64,000 nucleotides of DNA. It comes from Mesonia profundi (GTDB lineage: Bacteria > Bacteroidota > Bacteroidia > Flavobacteriales > Flavobacteriaceae). Where the stretch lies: assembly GCF_031085155.1 (NCBI RefSeq), contig NZ_JAVHUL010000011.1:1-64000 (forward strand), read 5' to 3'. Shown piece after piece: positions 60,291-64,000 of the stretch (positions are counted from its first letter, which is position 1; each line of letters starts with the position of its first letter). The position numbers were made by a program, and so were the translations under genes. The notes beneath the pieces were generated by a model. That model searched no databases. It was given only the letters and a program-made list of their open reading frames with translations, and had not been told where the DNA came from.

Positions 60291-62192
60291 ATGCCCACCC
60301 CTGAAGAAATATTACGTGAATATTGGGGTTTCTCCACTTTTAAACCTGCGCAAAAAGAAATCATCACCCATCTTATAGAAGGAAATGATGCGCTGGCATT
60401 ACTCCCCACCGGTGGCGGAAAATCTATTTGTTTTCAGGTTCCCGCACTAATGCAAGAAGGAATATGCATTGTGGTTTCGCCGCTTATTGCACTTATGCAG
60501 GACCAGGTGCAAAACCTTAATGCCAAGGGAATTAAATCGCTGATGCTTAAAGGCGGAATTTCTCTTCAGGAATTAGACACCACCTTAGACAATTGCATCT
60601 ATGGTAATTACAAGTTTCTCTACCTCTCACCAGAGCGTTTACAACAAGATTTGGTGCAAGAGAGAATTTCTAAAATGAATGTCAACCTTATTGCTATTGA
60701 TGAGGCGCATTGTATTTCTGAATGGGGACACGACTTTAGACCCGCTTATAGAAAGACCAATATTCTTAAAGAACTTCATCCCGAAATTCCCGTAGTCGCT
60801 TTGACTGCCACAGCAACCAAACGCGTACAAAGTGATATTTTAGAAACTTTAGGCATTGATGTTTCCCAAGTCTTTAAATACAGCTTTAAGCGGAATAACA
60901 TTCAGTTTCTAATTCAGAAAGAAGAAGATAAAACACATCACCTGATTGGTTTTCTGAAAAAACATCCGGGATCGAGTATCATTTACGTACGAAATAGAAA
61001 AGCGACCTTAGAGTTAAAAGAAGTTTTACTACAACATCAAATTTCTGCAGATGCTTATCATGGAGGACTAGAAACCTCTCAGAAAAATAAATTACTAGAA
61101 GGCTGGCTAAAAGAAAGGTTTAAGGTAATGATAGCCACTACTGCTTTCGGGATGGGAATTGACAAAGAAAATGTTCAGAATGTGATTCATTTTCACCTGC
61201 CAGAAAGTTTGGAAAGCTTCTTTCAGGAAGCCGGAAGAGCGGGTAGGAATGGAGAAGACGCTACTTCCCTCCTGCTCTATAACGATCATGACTTTTTGTT
61301 GCTCAACAATCAGTTTTTAAAAAATATCGCTACTGTAAAAAGCGTCAAGCTAGTCTATAAAAAGCTGAACGCTTATTTCTCCATTGCTTATGGCGAAGGC
61401 GAACAAACCGAACACAACTTTAATTTTAGTGATTTCTGTAAAAATTACCAACTTCCCTTTGCGCTTACGTATAACAGTTTAGAGTTATTAGATCGCGTAG
61501 GAGTCATCAAGCTTACCAAAGAGTTTTCAAAAAAAACAGCCTTACAATTCTTAATTAGTAGTAAGCAAGTGTTTTACTTTTTGGAAAGGAATCCGTCTTA
61601 CGAAGAACTTTTAAAAACCTTATTCAGATTAAAGGGAGGCTTTTTTGAGCATAAAACCAGTTTTTCGATTGATAGGCTGAGTGAAAAATCGGGCGTAACC
61701 CCAGAAATGATTGAAAACAAATTAGAATATTTGTCCAAAGAAAAAATCATAGATCTAAGCATTGCCAATCAAGATACGAGTTTAGTGTTTTTAGTAACCA
61801 GGGAAGATGACATTAGCATTAATCCCGTCTCTAAATATATCAAACAGCAATATAGCCTCAAAGAAGAAAAGATAAAAGCGGTTACTTTATTTGTTTCTTC
61901 CAAAGAACGCTGTAAAGTAAAGGAACTTTTAGCCTATTTTGGGGAAGATGAAAAAGAGGATTGTGGCAAATGCTCGGTGTGCTTAAAACGCAAGAAAAAG
62001 CATACTAGAAAGGTTTATAATGATGTTTACCAACAAATCTTAGTAATTTTAGAAAAGGAAGAAATGCCTTTAAAGCAATTGGTCCCAAAAATTGAAGCCA
62101 AAGAAGAAGACACTTTATACCTATTAAGAGCTATGCTAGATAAAAAATTAATTTCAATTAGCAGTAACAATATTATTCAATTAAAAAAATGA
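60291..62192 (+). CDS. recQ: ATP-dependent DNA helicase RecQ (short form)
   Basis: The 633-residue helicase has motif 0 YWGFSTFKPAQKEII, Walker A LLPTGGGKSICFQVPALM (~37-54), LIAIDEAHCISEWGHDFRPA (DEAH with RecQ aromatic loop), LTATATKR, TTAFGMGIDKENVQNVIHF and QEAGRAGRNGED. The zinc region has CKVKELLAYFGEDEKEDCGK then CSVCLK with four cysteines. A C-terminal winged-helix-like region follows, but no HRDC domain is seen, so it is the RecQ2-like short type. Overlaps fmt by 4 bp. Confidence 0.94.
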   Translation: MPTPEEILREYWGFSTFKPAQKEIITHLIEGNDALALLPTGGGKSICFQVPALMQEGICIVVSPLIALMQDQVQNLNAKGIKSLMLKGGISLQELDTTLDNCIYGNYKFLYLSPERLQQDLVQERISKMNVNLIAIDEAHCISEWGHDFRPAYRKTNILKELHPEIPVVALTATATKRVQSDILETLGIDVSQVFKYSFKRNNIQFLIQKEEDKTHHLIGFLKKHPGSSIIYVRNRKATLELKEVLLQHQISADAYHGGLETSQKNKLLEGWLKERFKVMIATTAFGMGIDKENVQNVIHFHLPESLESFFQEAGRAGRNGEDATSLLLYNDHDFLLLNNQFLKNIATVKSVKLVYKKLNAYFSIAYGEGEQTEHNFNFSDFCKNYQLPFALTYNSLELLDRVGVIKLTKEFSKKTALQFLISSKQVFYFLERNPSYEELLKTLFRLKGGFFEHKTSFSIDRLSEKSGVTPEMIENKLEYLSKEKIIDLSIANQDTSLVFLVTREDDISINPVSKYIKQQYSLKEEKIKAVTLFVSSKERCKVKELLAYFGEDEKEDCGKCSVCLKRKKKHTRKVYNDVYQQILVILEKEEMPLKQLVPKIEAKEEDTLYLLRAMLDKKLISISSNNIIQLKK

Positions 62193-63136
62193 CAGCATTA
62201 CGTATACTTTTTATGGGAACTCCCGAGTTTGCCGTAACTATTCTAGATCAAATCATTCAACAAGACTATACGGTAGTTGGCGTAGTAACCGCCCCCGACA
62301 AACCTGCTGGGAGAGGTCAAAAGCTTAGAAAATCTGCTGTAAAAGTTTTTGCAGAAGAAAAAGGCATCGAAGTATTACAGCCTACCAACTTAAAATCTGA
62401 TGCTTTTCAGGAAGATTTAAACCGTTTACAACCTAATTTAAACATTGTGGTTGCTTTTAGAATGCTTCCTAAGAAAGTATGGAACTTTCCTAGTTTAGGG
62501 ACTTTTAATTTACATGCTTCGCTCCTACCTCAATATAGAGGAGCCGCACCTATTAATTGGGCGATTATTAACGGAGAGAAGACTACGGGAGTAACTACCT
62601 TTTTTATAGATGAAAAAATTGACACGGGTTCTGTTATTTTAAGAGAGGAAGTAGAAATAGAAGCTACAGATAATGCCGGAAGCTTACACGATAAGTTAAT
62701 GCACAAAGGCGCGAGTTTGGTGATTACAACCTTAGAGCAAATTGAAAACGACAAAGTTTCTCCACAAGAGCAAAAAGAAGCTGGAGGATTAAAAACCGCT
62801 TATAAGTTGATCAATGAAAATACAAAAATAGATTGGTCTAAACCCACACAAGAGATTTACAACCACATAAGAGGTTTGAGTCCGTATCCTGTTGCTTGGA
62901 CTCAGTTAGAAAATGGAGAAGAGACTTTACGCTGCAAAATACAAGAAGCGAGTTATACTTTAAAAGAACATCAACTCCCTTTGGGTAAAATTTCTATGGA
63001 AGAAAAAAGCATCTTAGTAGCTACCCAAAATGGTTTTATTAAAATTGAGCAGATGCAATTACCAGGAAAAAGAAAAATGAAAGCAAAAGACCTTTTAAAT
63101 GGTTATGAGTTTAAAGAAAATGCAAAGATGCTCTGA
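62189..63136 (+). CDS. fmt: Methionyl-tRNA formyltransferase
   Basis: The 315-residue enzyme formylates initiator Met-tRNA. N-terminal RILFMGTPEFAVTILDQII (~5-23), the catalytic FNLHASLLPQYRGAAPINWA (~108-127), FFIDEKIDTGSVILREEVEI and a C-terminal OB-fold with INENTKIDWSKPTQEIYNHI and RGLSPYPVAWTQL. All formyltransferase landmarks are present. It starts in the end of recQ. Confidence 0.96.
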   Translation: MTALRILFMGTPEFAVTILDQIIQQDYTVVGVVTAPDKPAGRGQKLRKSAVKVFAEEKGIEVLQPTNLKSDAFQEDLNRLQPNLNIVVAFRMLPKKVWNFPSLGTFNLHASLLPQYRGAAPINWAIINGEKTTGVTTFFIDEKIDTGSVILREEVEIEATDNAGSLHDKLMHKGASLVITTLEQIENDKVSPQEQKEAGGLKTAYKLINENTKIDWSKPTQEIYNHIRGLSPYPVAWTQLENGEETLRCKIQEASYTLKEHQLPLGKISMEEKSILVATQNGFIKIEQMQLPGKRKMKAKDLLNGYEFKENAKML

Positions 63137-63186
63137 AGCCTTGAAAATGCTAGCGAGAGAGAAATAAATTGAAAAACAAGCTAGTT

Positions 63187-63218
63187 TTATTAACAATTGA
63201 CTAAAGTTATTAACAATT
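63187..63218 (+). promoter_or_regulatory. Direct 12-bp repeat upstream of the HU promoter
   Basis: TTATTAACAATT is exactly repeated at 63187-63198 and 63207-63218, start-to-start spacing 20 bp (about two helical turns), 24 bp upstream of the -33 box. It may be a regulator site or chance in AT-rich DNA. Confidence 0.35.
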
Positions 63219-63241
63219 ATAGGTATTTAGCCTGCTATTAC

Positions 63242-63271
63242 TTGTATGGCAACGAAAAGCGTATAAATTTG
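63242..63271 (+). promoter_or_regulatory. Promoter of the HU gene
   Basis: TTG at 63242-63244, a 19-nt spacer and TAAATTTG at 63264-63271 fit the Bacteroidota consensus well. It predicts a ~45-nt leader before the ATG at 63323. Confidence 0.68.
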
Positions 63272-63322
63272 TAGAGAGAATTTAATAGATGTTTAACCAA
63301 CAATTAGTTTAAAACAAAAATT

Positions 63323-63595
63323 ATGAACAAAACAAATTTAATTGATTCAATGGCAGAAGATGCTGGAATTTCAAAAGCAGCTGCTAAAAAAGCATTAGAA
63401 TCTTTCTTAGAAAACGTAGAAGGTTCTTTGAAGAAAGGAGATAGAGTATCTCTTGTAGGATTTGGTTCTTGGTCAGTTACTAGAAGAGCTGCTCGTGAAG
63501 GAAGAAATCCACAAACAGGAAAGACTATCAAAATTGCTGCAAAAAATGTAGTTAAATTTAAAGCTGGTTCAGATTTACAGAAGTCTGTTAACTAA
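63323..63595 (+). CDS. HU-family DNA-binding protein
   Basis: The 90-residue nucleoid protein has the HU fold: MNKTNLIDSMAEDAGISKAA (helices 1-2), SLKKGDRVSLVGFGSWSVTR (beta hairpin) and RNPQTGKTIKIAAKNVVKFK (DNA-binding arms with RNPxTG). It should be abundant, in line with its good promoter and the strong terminator. Confidence 0.96.
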   Translation: MNKTNLIDSMAEDAGISKAAAKKALESFLENVEGSLKKGDRVSLVGFGSWSVTRRAAREGRNPQTGKTIKIAAKNVVKFKAGSDLQKSVN

Positions 63596-63616
63596 GAGAT
63601 CTTTATAGAAAATATT

Positions 63617-63646
63617 AAAAAGACCCTTCTTTAGGGTCTTTTTTTT
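63617..63646 (+). terminator. Terminator after the HU gene
   Basis: AGACCCT (63621-63627) pairs with AGGGTCT (63633-63639) around a 5-nt loop, with A5 before and T8 after. Confidence 0.93.
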
Positions 63647-63704
63647 ATCAAAGATTTTGTTCTTTTAAAATTTTTAATTTAGTTTTAGGTAAATAAATAT
63701 ACTT

Positions 63705-64000
63705 TTGGAAGCATTAAAACCAAAAAAAGGCATCTTAATGGCCGCAGAACCCTCTATTACAGGAGACCTCTCCTTTAATCGTTCTGTCATATTATTAGCA
63801 GATCATAGTGAGGAAGGCTCTATTGGTTTTATCCTTAACAAAGTTTTAGACCATAACCTTAGCGAACTCATCCCAGGTATTAAAAAAGATTTTCTAGTGT
63901 ATTACGGCGGTCCCGTAGAGCAAGACAATCTATATTTTATCCACAAAGTCCCTAGTTTAATTCCAGATAGTATAGAAATTGCCGAAGGTATTTATTGGGG
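63705..64000 (+). CDS. YqgE/AlgH family protein (5' part, cut by the window end)
   Basis: An open frame runs from TTG 63705 to the end of the window: EALKPKKGILMAAEPSITGD, LSFNRSVILLADHSEEGSIG and FILNKVLDHNLSELIPG, then VYYGGPVEQDNLYFIH. These are the conserved DUF179/YqgE blocks. The TTG is taken as start because an in-frame TAA lies at 63690-63692 and the next ATG (63738) would cut off the strand before the first conserved block. Function unknown. The 3' part lies beyond the window. Confidence 0.9.
   Translation, partial: MEALKPKKGILMAAEPSITGDLSFNRSVILLADHSEEGSIGFILNKVLDHNLSELIPGIKKDFLVYYGGPVEQDNLYFIHKVPSLIPDSIEIAEGIYW

Noticed and set aside
1-64000. tRNA/rRNA genes, CRISPR arrays, prophage and complete insertion sequences
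   Set aside because: No cloverleaf-like sequence, regular spaced repeats, phage structural genes or intact transposase was seen when reading both strands.

Overview
The window looks like a core-genome stretch of an AT-rich member of the Bacteroidota, most likely family Flavobacteriaceae. Supporting signs are a ~1120-residue SecA followed by DUF4199, a secreted metalloprotease with a C-terminal type IX secretion sorting domain, many Bacteroidota-restricted families (DUF4290, DUF4920, DUF2911, DUF4230, TIGR02757, BatA-like), and several promoters of the Bacteroidota form TTG/TTTG - 17 to 21 nt - TAnnTTTG. Genus was not resolved. No tRNA, rRNA, CRISPR array, prophage or intact insertion sequence was seen.

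Layout. 1-3.2 kb: a TPP riboswitch leads a thiamine salvage operon thiM-thiE-thiD-tenA; tenA carries two in-frame stops. 3.3-9.2 kb: WrbA-type flavoprotein, PduO-type cobalamin adenosyltransferase, DUF2795 protein, secA, DUF4199. 9.2-12.7 kb (minus): M23-like protein and an ECF sigma / membrane anti-sigma / secreted protein operon. The secreted protein carries seven exact 11-residue repeats, and its 3' end runs into a structured RNA-like element. 13-26.4 kb: DUF2911, Ohr, MeaB, PAP2, MATE, HELGH peptidase, GH3, PPK2, a sigma-54-type response regulator without a DNA-binding domain, and an ABC-2 exporter. 26.4-33 kb: dnaJ-grpE, YceI, small lipoproteins, MnmD, IlvE. 33-43.6 kb: a plus-strand run containing a membrane MutS-like ATPase, YdjM-like hydrolase, AsmA-like protein and PhnA, then an MBL-rhodanese/sterol desaturase pair. 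43.8-48 kb: T9SS metalloprotease, MsrA, LolD and the scar of a deleted membrane-protein gene. 48-57 kb: TIGR02757, a sensor kinase, BatA-like protein, a dihydroorotase paralogue lacking its metal-binding HxH, an esterase and an MBL hydrolase. 57-64 kb: MurA with Asp in place of the catalytic Cys, DUF4290, DUF493, an ATPase, RecQ, Fmt, HU and the start of YqgE.

How the genes fit together. The adenosyltransferase and MeaB both serve adenosylcobalamin-dependent methylmalonyl-CoA mutase, which must be elsewhere. GrpE-DnaJ form the Hsp70 co-chaperone operon. SecA and LolD serve export and lipoprotein trafficking. MurA, PAP2 and the M23-like protein touch the envelope. RecQ, HU, MmcQ/YjbR and the MutS-like protein touch DNA.

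The least expected signals are non-coding or decayed: two diverged copies of a ~162-bp dispersed element with inverted termini (26440-26602 and 40426-40587), a GC-rich palindromic word repeated in coding and intergenic DNA, a multibranch RNA-like element at 9964-10028, and two decayed genes (tenA and the 47.8-48.07 kb scar). All functional calls come from reading the sequence; no search was run.
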